NCBI GenBank assembly: GCA_006176705.1 | Contig: QRFJ01004875.1 | Location: forward strand, 62,001 to 126,000 | Origin: Cocos nucifera | Lineage: Eukaryota; Streptophyta; Magnoliopsida; Arecales; Arecaceae | Direction: 5' to 3' | Length of the DNA stretch: 64,000 bases | Shown: in pieces, positions 20,483-32,544 of the stretch | Numbering within the stretch: position 1 is the stretch's first letter | How the letters are laid out: every line of letters begins with the position of its first letter | Position numbers and translations under genes: made by a program | The notes under the pieces: generated by a model | The model's database searches: none | Told to the model about the DNA's origin: nothing | Seen by the model: only the letters and a program-made list of their open reading frames with translations

Positions 20483-22748
20483 TGAAGAAAAAACCTATTT
20501 TTCCGGCACAGAATTATTTAGATCTGATTGGATCTAAAGGAATATTTCAAAAAAAAAAATTTAAATCCTAATCAGATCTGAGACTTCTCAGATCTGATCA
20601 TAGAGATCTAATATTAAAAGTTAAAAATAAAATTAAATCAAATTTAATTTCAAGTATCTAATTTGGTAATCTAATTACCCTATGATGATCCTTTTGATTT
20701 CTGAGGTTCTGGAAGGAGCCACGTACGCACCTGGTCTCTACCAATATCCACTTGAGTAGAATCTAAACATCTTCTCCTCGTGAATCTCTCTTCCAAAAAT
20801 AAGATCTAGATCTGATTTGAAAAGCCTTCAAAATGACTTCTTAGGGCAGCCTATTCGTCTCACAAATACCGTCGCATAGATGCTGAATCTTGTGCCAACA
20901 ACCTTAGACCTTCAACTCAGATTTGTACCTAACTTTTTAGAAATGTAGAGAAGAGGGAGAAAGAGGATAGAATGGGCATGGATATTAGAGAAAAGGCTCC
21001 TTTGGGTGTGGAAAAAATAAATTACATTGCGGCAATTTCGTGAGAAGAGTTGTTATATAAGACATAGCACCATAAAGAGTTCCTTTTTGATCTAAAATCT
21101 TATTAATTCGACCATTGGAACTCCTAGACATGATCTCCATGAAAACCCCTAGATTTCATCTGGTTTTGATGCCAAAAATCCATCTGGAAGGTGGCGGCAT
21201 GAAAGGATAAGGAAGAGTCCATGTGCATCTAGGACTCTTCCCTTAAGAGTTTAATCCAAATCAAACTCTATCAAAACCTAGTCTAGGCACCTCCAAAAAT
21301 CACAAAATTTTGCACACCCAAATTATATCTCATGCCCTATCACATATATAAAAATTATAGGAAAATAATATCTAGAGAATTTTCTAAAATTCTCTGATCA
21401 TGTGACCCTCAATTCTCTCAATTGGGCCAACTATTGATCCTAGTCCAATTGCACTAGGATTGAATTTAATTTTCATAATTAATCTAACCTGAACATATTC
21501 CAATCAGATGAAAATAAACCCATTCAAGATATAGAAATGAGTTAAATCAAATTTGACTCAGTTGCAATGAATCAGAAAGATTACAGAAGGAGAAAGTTGG
21601 CTCAATCATGTGCTAGCATGATTACCTTGAACCTGATTGGATCTAATCCAAATCAATCGAACTAGATTAGCTCAATTGATGACATCGAGATCAAAACCCT
21701 TATTTGTATGATCTAGTTAGATTCAATTTTGTATGGTAATGAGACATGTCATGATCTCCATCATCAACATCATTGAAATACCTTTCGATGGACCAAAACT
21801 TTTCTAATTCATACAATTAGAATGATCGATCATCAAAATCATTCTAATTGCTCCCAAAATCCATCAGTGATACCTAACAATATATGGTGGCAATCCATCA
21901 AAACTGAAAGTGAACCTCTCAATGTAGCTACCTGTGTGATTGGGTTCTTCTATCTTGAGCCCCGACTGGATTAGGGTTAAGGTGAACTCGTCAAACCCAA
22001 TATCCGTCATATGAATTAATCATTCAATTCGAGTCCTATGTGAAATCCTTATAGAAACTCTTTCTATCATCTTCACTCTGCCATGGCCATGGGCTTATGG
22101 ACTTGATTGTCATGATCATCATAGGGCTACTCCTCATCTATCGAGGTAGATAGATCCCTTATTTGTGTAATAAAATTCCTATAATGAACGTACTATAGCC
22201 AACATACACCTTAGAGTTTTGAATGGCTAGGAGATTGAGTTATGGTATAGTCAAACTACAACACCCTCAAGGTGAATTGTCGAAGCACCTCAGATCAAAA
22301 ATCAGACACACTGCTGCAACATCGAGCCAGTCATTGATGAGAAGATAGACTTTCTTATGAATACTCGAGGTGGTCACACTCAGTGCCCTCATTCTCTAAC
22401 GAGTATCTATACTCTCGTTTCGGTGTCTCTACATCATAGACTCAAGACTCATCTACTCAAAAGAAGCAATCGTACATCAACATTCTAGATCAATCACCAT
22501 CCTCATGATGATCCTACGATCGGAAGTAATTTATGAGTTAATTATGAAAATTCAAGTCTTAAATTTTCAACTTTTTAAAAATATGAATTATCATTACCAT
22601 TAACTCAAAGGATGTATCACATACACTTTAAACACATACTATGATAGAAAATAATCCATTTATTAATTTATAATCAAAATTATAAAATTACCCTTAGAAG
22701 TGTATTACAAGTGTTAGCCAATCTGGCTTCTAAGGCACACATCTAACA
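20483..22748 (-). repeat. Copia D 3' LTR
   Basis: 2266 bp, starting TGAAGAAAAAACC and ending ATATCTAACA-type (here CACATCTAACA); reverse complement of the C and F LTRs. Quite diverged: the two U3 hairpins seen in C, F and H are no longer recognisable around 21190-21260. The minus-strand PPT (CAAGTGGGAGTT) lies at 22749-22760. Confidence 0.88.
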
Positions 22749-22751
22749 AAC

Positions 22752-23380
22752 TCCCACTTGACCTAAAGATAATTGGATACAAATCTAAGTCTCATCTTCT
22801 CAAGATGGGCTTCAGTCTTCTGCTGGCCTAAAGGCTTCGTCAGTGGATCTACCGCATTATCCATGGAGTCAACTCTCTTGACCTCGACGTAACCCTTCTC
22901 GAGATAATCGTGGATAAGGTGGAATCGCCGCTCGATGTACTTGAATTTTTGGTGAGACCTTAGCTCCTTAGCTAGGGCTATGGTGCCATTATTGTCGCAG
23001 TACAGAGGGATGACATCTGATGGCATCACTCTGAGTTCTACGATAATCTTCTTGTACCAGAATGCCTCCTTTACAACTTTTGATGCAGTGATGTACTCTG
23101 CTTCCATAATGAAATCTATTATCATAGTCTGCTTGAAACTCTTCTAGTTGACAGTACCACCATTACACACAAACAAACTACTAGATGTCAACTTTCGATC
23201 ATCTATATCAAACATAAAATCTAAGTCTATATAACCCTAGACCTGGAGTTCTCCATTACCAAAAACCAAGAACATATCCTTAGTCCTACTTAAGTACTTA
23301 AGGTTACATTTCACAGAAGTCTAGTGCTCTTCACCTGGATTCAACTAATATCTGCTCGTGACACTCACAGCATGGGCGAT
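22752..23380 (-). pseudogene. Copia D RNase H
   Basis: Minus-strand frame 23125-22763 contains MEAEYITASKVVKEAFWYKK (Glu kept), PLYCDNNGTIALAKE (Asp kept), HFERR-type helix and the C-terminal NAVDPLTKPLGQQKTEAHL phrase. Upstream (23126-23380) the first RNase H segment is present but shifted and stopped. This block is what C has lost by deletion. Confidence 0.85.
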
Positions 23381-23386
23381 ATCAGG

Positions 23387-24388
23387 TCATGTACATAGCA
23401 TGGCGTATATGAGGCTCCCTATTGCTGAAGCATAAGGAATCTTGCTCATGCGTTCAATCTCCTTAGGTATGTTGGGACACATCTTCTTGGAGAGATGAAT
23501 GCCATGTCTGAAGGGCACCAATTCCTTCTTGGAGTTTTCCATGCTAAACCTCTTTAGTACCTCCTTTATGTACATCTTCTGTGAGAGACCCAGAATCCTA
23601 TTCGGTCTATCTCTATAGATCTTAATTTTTAGAATAAAGAATGCCTCTCCTAGGTCTTTCATAGAGAACTCTTTTGATAACCATATTTTAACTGTGGTCA
23701 ACATGAGAATATCATTCCCAATAAGGAGAATGTCATCCATGTACAGTATGAAAAAGACAACAGTGCTCCCACTAACCTTTTTGAATACATACGATTCCTT
23801 CTTGTTCTTGATGAATCCAAATGATTTGATCACATCATTGAAACGAGAATTACAGCTCTGAGATGCTTGCTTAAGTCCATAGATGAACCTTTGTAGCTTG
23901 CAGATCTTATGATCAGCATCACTAGATGTGAAATCTAGCAGCTATTCCATATAGATATCTTCCTCAAGATATCCATTTAAGAAGATCATTTTCATGTCCA
24001 TCTACCATATTTCATAATCGAAATAAGCTACAATAGTAAGCAATGTACGGATGAATTTTAGCATGGCTACTGACGAGAAAGTATCCTGATAGTCAATGCC
24101 TCACACTGACTATACCCTTTTGCCACTAACCTAGCCTTCATTGTCTCCACATTCTCATCTGCACCTATCTTTCTCTTGTAGATCTATTTACACCCAATAG
24201 GTACTATACCTTCAGGTGGATCTACCAAGGTCTAGACTTGGTTCGAGCGCATTGAGTTAATCTCTGACTTCATTGCCTCTAACCATTTCTCAGAGTCGAT
24301 ATCTAATATCATCTCGTTATAGATTTTGGTATCATCATAATGAATCCTATTTTCTGTAAGAAATATTTTCTCTACGTCCTCTAAAATA
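23387..24388 (-). pseudogene. Copia D reverse transcriptase, YMDD variant
   Basis: Frame 23833-23387: MIKSFGFIKNKKESYVFKKV, LYMDDILLIGND, LSKEFSMKDLGEAFFILKIK, GIHLSKKMCPNIPKEIERM. The catalytic box reads YMDD (23732-23743) where C and E have YVDD. Upstream 24388-23834 gives the fingers and palm in broken frames up to the T2 insertion site. Confidence 0.85.
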
Positions 24389-24393
24389 GTACC

Positions 24394-25323
24394 TATTGGG
24401 GATAAACCCCGCTTCCACCAAAGTCCAGTCTGATGCTTAGCCTAATGTAACTGGTAATCATAGAAGAGCTTCGATCAAAAATTCTTTCTCTTGGAATTTT
24501 CATAGTGGCCGAACTCCTTTTGGACCCCTTCAGTAGCCAAATCCCTTTCGAACTCCTCCAACAGCCGAACTCCTTCCAGACCCCTTCAGCAGCCGAACTT
24601 CTTTCGGACCCCTCCAGTGGTCGAACCTCTTTCGGACTCCCTCAGCAGCCAAACTCCTTTCGAATCCCTCCAGCAGCCAAATTTCTTTCAAACTCCTCCG
24701 ACAGTCGATTTCTTTTCAGACTCTTCCAGCAGTCGAACTTCTTTAGGACTCCTCTAGTGGTCGAATCCCTTTTGGACCCCTCCAGCGGCCAAACTCCCTG
24801 CAGTCATCCAAGAAGGTCTCCGCTCGAGTCCAGTCCTGTACATAGCATGAACTGACCCACACTCGGACTATCTTAGAAGAGTCTGAACTCCTCTAGAATT
24901 GATATAGCTCAAAGGTCATCACTAACCAACGTCCACCCCTCCAAACTTTGACTATCAAATCTCAAATGGATTGGCACCTTACGATAATAAACACTATCCT
25001 CCATAACAAAATCCACGTGGCCCCTAGTGGCCCACTATCCGATAGTTATGATTATCACTATCAGTTTGTTACAGGCTCTGTCTATAAAAGGGATCCTCCA
25101 TATATATTTTCTCTAGGCTCTCTTCTCTCTCTCGATACTCTGCAACTTTCTTGACTAAGCACTCCATTTCTGTTGGCCAAAAAAGCTAACTTGATCGTTG
25201 GAAGGTCTTGACGGAGCCACCACCCCGGGCTCTGGATGAGACTTATTTTGTAGATCACCGATGGCAACCTCGTCTTCTCCGACTCCAACACTTCTCCGAT
25301 GGCAATCAAATTTCACACCAATA
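24394..25323 (+). repeat. T2 5' LTR
   Basis: TATTGGGGATAAACC to TTCACACCAATA; the family termini TGTTGG/CCAACA have each mutated once (G to A at 24395, C to T at 25322). About ten 28-bp repeat units at 24508-24800. TATA box TATAAAAG at 25083-25090, then a C/T-rich leader. Confidence 0.88.
24508..24800. repeat. 28-bp tandem array in the T2 5' LTR (~10 units)
   Basis: Units like GCCGAACTCCTTTCGGACCC plus eight bases, period 28; reverse complement of the array in T3. The open frame 24505-24855 is a product of the array, not a gene. Confidence 0.85.
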
Positions 25324-25343
25324 GGATTGGCACTAGAGGAAGG
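25324..25343 (+). promoter_or_regulatory. T2 primer binding site
   Basis: GGATTGGCACTAGAGGAAGG follows the LTR directly. Its TTGGCxCTAGAGGAAG core is the kind of PBS seen in plant gypsy elements. I cannot name the tRNA with confidence. Confidence 0.6.
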
Positions 25344-25430
25344 GCCCTCTATTTCTAAGATTCCCTTGTTCTTAAAGGAGTGCTCAGCAGTGATCTCTCT
25401 TCTTCCTCTCTAGAGTTCTTTCCAAAAAAA

Positions 25431-27100
25431 ATGCCTCCCAAGAAAGCTTCGACCCGATGGTCAATGGCCTCTACAGTCAGATCCCATCTAGATCTATCTG
25501 CTCTTGCTTCAGCTTTGGCAACTCAAGCTCCACTTGCAGCCATGGTGGATGCAGAGCAGTTCAACCTACTGGTCTAGTAGGTTCACAATCTCATGAAGGT
25601 AGTGCGGGCCGAAGCAGGCTTCGATGCCAATTCGATCAGAGCAGGCTTTTCTGGAGCCTCATGATCCAGTCTAGGGATGGTCGACTTGGGCTAGCCGATC
25701 GATGACCTCTAAAAATGGAAAGCAGAGGGTGGATAGTCCTTGCTCGGACCACGACTCGACCTCGGGGTGAGCTTTGCTCCCATTCCATCAAAAAATCCTG
25801 GAGATCAATGATCATGAAGATCTCCTGGATCAAAGGCTCCAAAAAATGAACCGATGAATCAAAGAACTCCATCATGCTCCCTCCTTCCATGGTAATGATA
25901 TTTGCATTGATCCTCCTTTTTCTCAGAAGATTATGCAAGAACCAATCCCGTCGAACTTCAAGCTCCCACAATTTGAGAGTTATGATGGGACCATCGATCC
26001 GATCGATCATCTGGAGGCCTTTCGGATAATGATGCTGCTCCATAGTGCACTAGATGTCATCTTATGCTGGGCTTTTCCATCCACCTTCAAAGAAGTCATC
26101 AGAAATCGATACTCGATACTTAAGTTGAGTACCATCTTTTTCTTCGATCAAATGAGCCATCAGTTTGCAACTCATTTCGTTAGCAGCCGATGTTTCCACC
26201 GAGGTTCGGATTCTCTGATGAATATCAAGTAGAAGAAGAAAAAATCTATCCAAGATTATGTCATCCAATTTAATGCTACTGCATTGGAGGTCCAAAATCT
26301 AGATCAGTCTATTACAATGATTGCACTCAAGGATGACATTCAGAAAAATGATTTACTATTTTTTTTGAAGTAAAAGTATCCTAGGGACTTTGCCGATATG
26401 CTGGCTTGGGTTGAAGGTTATGCCCGAGCTGAAGAGGCCTTTAAGGCCAGGGATAATGAAGTTGCCCAGGAGCAGCAAGCGGGTGAACCAAATGTGTCTG
26501 CGGCTGGAGAGAAACCAAGTAGAGGTCGACCATGCTTCCGAACTCCTCTAGAGCGTAAGCAAGCCCAAACCCCTACCCGAGCCTAGGGGCGAAGAAGCCT
26601 GGATAGAAGGGCGCGATGGAGCTCTTCCTTCAAAAAATTTCATAACTACACCCCTCTCAATGCTCCAAAAACTCAAGTACTGTTGGAGATCAAGGAGCAA
26701 CTATCGAGACCAAAAAGGATGCTCACTCATCCCGATAAATGCAATCCTAGCAAGTTCTACCTCTACCAAGGCGATCATAGTCACGATATAGAAGAGTGCA
26801 TCCAGCTCCAAGATGAAATCGAGGAGCTCATCAGGCACGGTAGGCTTGGTCGGTTCTTGCGACGTCGGTCGAAAGGATGAGAGGATCAGCTGAGACCACC
26901 CCCACCACCAGAACCACCGAGGGGTGAGGAGCAGTGAGAAGATCGGCCCTCGATTGGCATCATTAACACCATCTCTAAAGGACTTCGACGAGGGGAGGCA
27001 ATGAGTCAGTCGAGCCTGAGAAGAGGCAAAGAATTGAAGAGCCCACCGCTTTCACCGACGAGGATGCTCAAGGAGTTCAGTTCCTGCACAACAACGCAGT
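25431..27100 (+). pseudogene. T2 gag
   Basis: ATG at 25431 (MPPKKASTRW), open to a stop at 25575-25577, then broken. The capsid domain is clear at 25933-26590: PSNFKLPQFESYDGTIDPIDHLEAFR, then MSHQFATHFVSSR, then a stop at 26230-26232, DYVIQFNATALEVQNL and FADMLAWVEGYARAEEAF. The C-terminal KFYLYQGDHSHDIEECIQLQDEIEELI phrase (26754-26838) corresponds to the Tat C-F-H-GH-EEC motif, with its leading Cys changed to Tyr. At least six stops. Confidence 0.85.
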
Positions 27101-27480
27101 TGTAATCTCTTTGAACATTGCTGATTATAATGTATACCGCATTTTGGTAGATAATGAAAGTTTCATTGATGTTCTGTACTATGATGCTTTCATTAAAATG
27201 TCCATCCCCGATAATCGCTTGGGACCCATAAGCTCTCCATTAGTCGGCTTCACTGGTGATGCTGTGCTAGTGGAGGGAATAATAACTCTAGCCATGACTG
27301 CAGGACAATATCCAAAGCAAGCCAAGGCATGGGTTGACTTTTTGGTGGTAAAAGCTTCCTCTGCTTATAATGCAATCCTCAATTGACCTAGTCTGAATGC
27401 ACTACAAGCTGTAGTATTGACCTATTACTTGAAAATAAAATTTCCAATAAATAATGGAATAGATGAAATCAGAGGCGATC
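27101..27480 (+). pseudogene. T2 aspartic protease
   Basis: ADYNVYRILVDNESFIDVLYYDAF at 27120-27190 covers the active-site loop; the Asp is kept but the following residues are NES, where Tat elements usually have NGS. A downstream PKQAKAWVDFLVVKASSAYNAILN stretch is the second half; a stop at 27385-27387 ends it. Cleaves the polyprotein in an active element. Confidence 0.75.
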
Positions 27481-27599
27481 AAGCATTAGCCTAACACTAC
27501 TACTCCATCACCTTACAAAATGGCACTCGACTTGACCCATGCCCAGTTGATGGGCTTGATGTCCGCGATGATCTTGCTGAAGAATGGGACGAGCCTATA

Positions 27600-28460
27600 G
27601 AAGATCTTATGACCGTCCCCCTGAATGATGGAAATACGGAGCATATGGTACAAATTGGCTCCAATCTAGAAGATGAGGTTCGAGAGCAGCTCATCGCCTT
27701 TTTATGGAGGAATGCCAACATCTTCGCCTGGGTTTCGATGGATATGCCTGGGATTGACGTCGAGGTTATGGAGCATCGGCTGGTCGTTGATCCCAAGTAT
27801 CGACTAGTGAAAGAAAGAGTTCGGGGCCATGCACCAGAAAGGCAGAAGGCAATAGCAAAAGAAGTCAACAAGCTTCTCAATGCCGGATTTATTAGAGAAA
27901 TCAGCTATCCGACTTGGGTCTCTAATATGGTCCTGGTCAAGAAGGCCAACGGTAAGTGGAGGATGTGTATAGACTTCAAAAAGCTGAACAAAGCCTATCC
28001 AAAAGATAGTTACCCTCTACCCAGGATTGATCAACTAGTAGATGCAACCTCGGGCCACGAGATCCTCACCTTCATGGATGCCTTTTTTAGCTATAACCAA
28101 ATATGGATGGCACCGAAGGATGAGGAGAAAACTGCTTTTGTTACTGACCATGGTTTTTACTATTACAGGATTATGCCTTTTGGATTTAAGAATGCAGGAG
28201 CAATGTACTAGCATCTAGTCAATAAGATCATCAAGGAGCAGATCGATCGCAACATGGAGGTGTATGTGGATGACATGCTCGTCAAAAGCCAAGCTTCAAT
28301 AAACCATATCGTCAACCTCGAAGAGACCTTCAGTGCACTCAAAAAGTACAAGATGAAGCTGAACCCGACCAAATGCGCCTTTGGTGTGACCTTAGGAAAA
28401 TTTTTGGAGCTTATGGTGCCAAGGTGCGGGATCGAAGCAAATCCAGAGAAAATCTAAGCT
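27600..28460 (+). pseudogene. T2 reverse transcriptase (gypsy type)
   Basis: Best preserved part of T2: open 27609-28211 with MPGIDVEVMEHRLVVDPKYR, GFIREISYPTWVSNMVLVKKANGKWRMC, FMDAFFSYNQI (first catalytic Asp kept), and YRIMPFGFKNAGAMY, then a stop at 28209-28211. It continues 28254-28457 with VYVDDMLVKS (YVDD at 28263-28274 kept). Confidence 0.9.
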
Positions 28461-28469
28461 ATTTAGGAG

Positions 28470-29120
28470 ATGACTACTCCAAAAATAATCAAAGAAGTTC
28501 AATGCCTGACTAAAAAAGTGGCATCTCTAAATTGCTTCATCTCGAGATTGGTCGAGCAATGCATGCCCTTCTTTCAAGTTCTCAAGCAACCAAAGAACTT
28601 CTGCTGGACGACGAAGTGCCAACGGACATTTGAGGAGCTCAAAAACTACCTCGACTCATCTCCACTATTGGCTAAGTCTGAACTCGAAGAAGAATTATTT
28701 TTGTACCTAGCAATCTCTCCGGTAGCCTTGGCAGCAGTCCTGATCAAGAAGGAAGCGAAGATGCAGTGACCAGTCTACTACATAAGCCGAGTCCTGAGGG
28801 ATACAGAGACCAGGTACTCTAAGTTAGAAAAGTTGACTTACTCTCTTCTAATTGGTATCAGAAGACTCTAACCTTACTTTCAGGGACACACCATAACGGT
28901 CCTCATGGATTAACCAATAAAAGCAGTCCTTCATCGAACGGATGCTTCCAAAAGAATCGCAAAATAGGCAATCGAGCTCACGAAGTTTGACATCAATTAT
29001 CAACTCTAGCCATCGATCAAAGCTCAGATATTAGCAAATTTTATAGTAGAATGTACCATTCCATATGAAGTCGAGCTTGAATAGAATGAGATCGGCATCC
29101 CATGGTTGCAATCGAGCCTC
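28470..29120 (+). pseudogene. T2 connection domain and first RNase H
   Basis: FISRLVEQCMPFFQVLKQPK and FCWTTKCQRTFEELKNYL (tether), then LFLYLAISPVALAAVLI with the first RNase H region. Family phrases PVYYISRVLRDTETRYSKLEKL follow at 28771-28835, with several stops after 28767. This is the ordinary gypsy RNase H, decayed. Confidence 0.75.
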
Positions 29121-29154
29121 TCTAAAGAGAGTGCTGATCTTTTTGAAAGTTTTT

Positions 29155-29530
29155 AGGCCCTATACGTGGATGGTTCATCCAACTCCATTCGAGCAGGCGC
29201 AGAGTTGGTCTTAGTCAACTCTGAGGGAGTCATCGTTGAATATGCACTATATTTTGAATTTTCTATAACTAATAATGGGGCCAAATATGAAGCACTGATC
29301 GTCGAATTAAAAATAGCAAGAGAGTTAAAAGTAGATCGGCTTCAAGTCTACAGTAATTCTCAATTAGTGGTCAGCCAAGTTAGTGGCAACTATGAAGCAC
29401 GGAAGGAAAGTATGATGAAATATCTTAAGAAAGTAAAGAATTTGACTTCGACCTTCGATAGTTTTGGCATTCGATAGATTCTAAGGGTAGAAAATACAAG
29501 AGCCGACCTTCTCTCTAAATGGCCACTTTA
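29155..29530 (+). pseudogene. T2 second RNase H (Tat-specific)
   Basis: LYVDGSSNSIRAGAELVLVNSEG (first Asp kept), FSITNNGAKYEALIVELKIARELKVDRLQVYSNSQLV and VSGNYEARKESMMKYLKKV, ending near RVENTRADLLSK. In the usual family form the third phrase is FSDSQLV, so the Asp here is Asn; the middle acidic residue in AEYEAL is AKYEAL with the E after Y kept. A second RNase H between the first one and integrase is characteristic of Tat elements. Confidence 0.85.
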
Positions 29531-29599
29531 GTCCCAGCCAAACTATCTAAAGAAGTACTTTTTGAAACTCTAAAATGCCCAAGCTCAGAGGAATCATAG

Positions 29600-30870
29600 C
29601 TTGTTATGTAGATGGAGCTTAGGCCAAGCTGGATTGACCCGTTAGTTGCCTATCTCAAAAAGGGAGTTCTTCCTCATGATCCAAAAGAAGCTCGAAAACT
29701 CAAGAATCAAGCCTTTTGGTATATTTTGTATGAGTGCAAGTTGTATAAAAGGTCATATTCGCTACCGTTGTTGAAATGTCTCCAACCTTTAGAGGCCGAC
29801 TTTGCATTATGGATAGTACATGAGAGAATTTATGAAAATCATGTAGGAGCCAGATCCCTGTCATAAAGACTACTTCGGTAAGGATACTATTGACCGACCT
29901 TGTACCATGATTCTGTAAAGTATGTCAAAAAATATGACCACTATCAGAGAAATACAAATATACAAAGACAGTCGACCTCCGAGCTTACTCCACTAAGCAC
30001 ACCTTAGTCATTTGCATAGTGGGGAATGGATATACTTGGCCCTTTTCTAATGGCATCTGGACAATGAAAGTTCTACCTGGTTAAGATCGACTACTTCACC
30101 AAATGGATCGAAGCCAAACCACTAATAAAAATTACTGAGGTCAAGGTACAGGACTTCATCTGGAAGTCAATCATCTATCAGTTTGGTCTGCCCCAAACTC
30201 TCATAATAGATAATGGATAACAGTTCACTAGGATGAGGTTCGCTGAGTTCTATGAAGATCTAAACATCTTCCATCACTTCACATCGGTAGCTCACTTATA
30301 GACAAATGAGAAAGCTGAAGTGACCAAATGGATCCTATTGCAAGGCATCAAGACAAGACTCGAAAGAGCAAGAGGGGCCTAGGAGGATGAACTCTATCAT
30401 GTTCTGTGGGCATACCACACTATCCAAAGACTGCTGACTAGAGAAACACCATTTACCTTAGCTTTTAGAATAGAGGCAGTCATTCCGATCGAACTTAAGC
30501 TTCCATCAGTGCAAGTAGTGGCTTTCAATGAGCAGCATAATCCATAGGACCTCAGAGCCAACCTCGATCTACTAGAAGAAAAAGGAGACGAAGCCCAAGT
30601 TCGGATGGTGGCTTACAGGCGAAGGGTGAACCGATACTATAACTCCAGAGTCAAAGGTAAAATGTTCAGAGTAGGGAACTTAGTGCTTCAACGAGCCACC
30701 ATCTCTCAACCTCAGAGTTAGGGGAAGCTTGCCCCAAATTGAGAAGGACCCTACGAGGTCACAAAAGTCATCCGACATGAGAAGTACTACTTGAAGGAAC
30801 TCGGAGGGGGGGCAGACCTACCTCGACCATGAAATTTGGAAAATCTATAAATGTATTACTGATGATTTGA
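29600..30870 (+). pseudogene. T2 integrase
   Basis: Open 29612-29866 for the N-terminal part (SWIDPLVAYLKKGVLP...ARKLKNQAFWYILYECKLYKRSYSLPLLKCL; His/Cys finger start). The catalytic triad can be traced in broken frames: GMDILGPF (30022), LIIDNG then a stop (30200-30219), and EKAEVTKW for the Glu (30307-30330). The C-terminal KMFRVGNLVLQRA and GPYEVTKVIRHEKYYLKEL phrases mark the GPY/F module. Ends near 30870. Confidence 0.85.
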
Positions 30871-30971
30871 TTATAATAAAATCTCCCTACTTCAACATCC
30901 TAATCCTTGTTGTATACCGATGATAAAGGGGGACTACCCCCGAACTTGATCTCACGACAAATATGGCCATG

Positions 30972-32235
30972 TTAGGAATAGGAGGAGAACCTCGTCCTAA
31001 CATGAACAAAGTCGAAGGCCTTGTTCATTTAGATGAGATGAGGGGAGAGGCTCTGACAACAATCCTAATGTGCTCCTACAGCCCCCATTAGGAACAGGAG
31101 GAGAACCTCATCCTAACGTGAGCAAAGTCGAAAGGCTTGTTCATTTTAGATGAGATGAGGGGAGAGGCCCTGACAATGGCCCTAATGTAACCCTACAGCC
31201 TGTTAGGAATAGGAGGAGAACCTCATCCTAACGTGAGCAAAGTCGAAGGCCTCATTCATTTTAGAGGAGATGAGGAGAGAGGCCCTGACAACAGCCCTAA
31301 TGTGCCCCTACAGTTCATTAAAAATAGGAGGAGAACCCCATCCTAACGTGAGCAAAGTCGAAGGCCTCATTCATTTTAGAAGAGATGAGGGGAGAGGCCC
31401 TGATAATGGCCATAATATGCCCCTACAGCCTATTAGAAATAGGAGGAGAACCTCATCCTAACATTAGCAAAATCAAAAGCCTAGTTCATTTTAGATGAGA
31501 TGAGGGGAGAGGCCCTGATAACGGCCTTAATGTACTCCTATAGCCTATTAAAAATAGGAGGAGAACCTCATCCTAACATGAGCAAAATTGAAGATCTCGT
31601 TCATTTTAGATGAGAGGAGGAGAGAGACCCTGACAACGGTCCTAATGTGTCCCTATAGTCCATTAGGAACAGGAGAAGAACCTCATCCTAACGTGAGCAA
31701 AATCAAAGGACTCATTCATTTTAGACGAGATGAGGAGAGAGGCCCTAACAACGGCCCTAATATGCTCCTACAGTCCATTAGGAACAGGAGGAGAACCCCC
31801 CTAACATGAGCAAAGTCGAAGACCTCATTTGTTTTAGACGAGAGGAGGGAAAAGGCTCCGACAATGGATCCATTGTGTCCCTACAGTCTATTAAGAATAG
31901 GAGAAAAAACTCATCCTAACATGAGCAAAGTCGAAGACCTCATCCATTTAAGATGGAATAGGAGGAGAGATCCTGTCAATGGCCTAAATGCGCCCCCACA
32001 AGTCATGTTAGGAGCAAGAGGAGAACCTCATCCTGACATGAGCAAAGTTGATGACCTCATCAATATAAGACAGGATGGAGGGAGAGACCCTACCGACGAT
32101 CCTGACACACCCCCATAAGCCATGTTAAGAATAGAAGGAAAGCCTCATCCTAACATAAGCAAAAGTTGGAATCTCATAGACCAAAGACGTGGAAAAGAAA
32201 TAAGCTTGGTGGAAAATCCTTACACGTATTTTTTC
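30972..32235 (+). repeat. T2 3' region tandem array, ~115-bp unit, 11 copies
   Basis: Each unit begins near TTAGGAACAGGAGGAGAACC and then CATCCTAACGTGAGCAAAG, followed by a GAGATGAGGGGAGAGGCCCT phrase. Unit starts are at about 30972, 31085, 31201, 31316, 31431, 31549, 31663, 31777, 31890, 32007 and 32124, so spacing is 113-118. Units at the ends are more diverged than those in the middle. The array occupies the interval between integrase and the antisense gene. Short plus-strand frames at 31270-32118 are read through it and are not genes. Confidence 0.9.
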
Positions 32236-32544
32236 ATGACAATCTGACTACATCAAATGCGAAAGGCAGAACCTTATCCTAATTTACAAAAGAGATCCTA
32301 GTTCGATGTCCACAACAAGTTCGGCATCCACAATGAGCTCAATGTCCACAACAAGCATTTTATAAGAAAATGATAAAAAAAAATGAGGTAAAAAAAGTAA
32401 GGCCACAAGTAGGCCTCAGGTTTATGCAAAATAAAAATTGTAAAAAATATATTATTTCATTATAAAAATGAGTTCATTACAAGCAAAGCATAGGCCGATA
32501 AGGCCGATTACACTGAAAGAAAGAAAAAAAATAGGAGGAAGAGG
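32236..32544. other. T2 spacer between tandem array and antisense gene
   Basis: AT-rich, with three CACAACAAG/CACAATGAG-type short repeats (32310-32350) and A-runs. It would be the 3' end region of the antisense transcript. No coding frame seen. Confidence 0.45.

Larger units (their letters stand above)
20483..24388 (-). mobile_element. Copia D, 3' part (3' LTR, RNase H, RT); resumes at 46578
   Basis: Minus-strand element of the 2.27-kb LTR copia family. The 3' LTR is 20483-22748, then PPT, RNase H and RT up to 24388 (target duplication GTACC 24389-24393). The Tat element T2 sits at 24394-46572; the second GTACC is 46573-46577. D resumes at 46578-48511 with linker, integrase, protease and gag, in register. 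The undisturbed equivalent in E (52430-52455) reads straight across this site, confirming that both halves are one element. D is cut again at 48512 by E inside gag; its 5' LTR is not in the window. Confidence 0.9.

Noticed and set aside
31270..32118. Plus-strand frames rich in HPNVSKVEGLIHFRRDE
   Set aside because: Translations of the 115-bp tandem repeat; the frame changes from unit to unit.
30972..32235. CRISPR-like or satellite array of unknown origin
   Set aside because: Repeats are head to tail without unique spacers and lie inside a plant retroelement in its expected 3' region.
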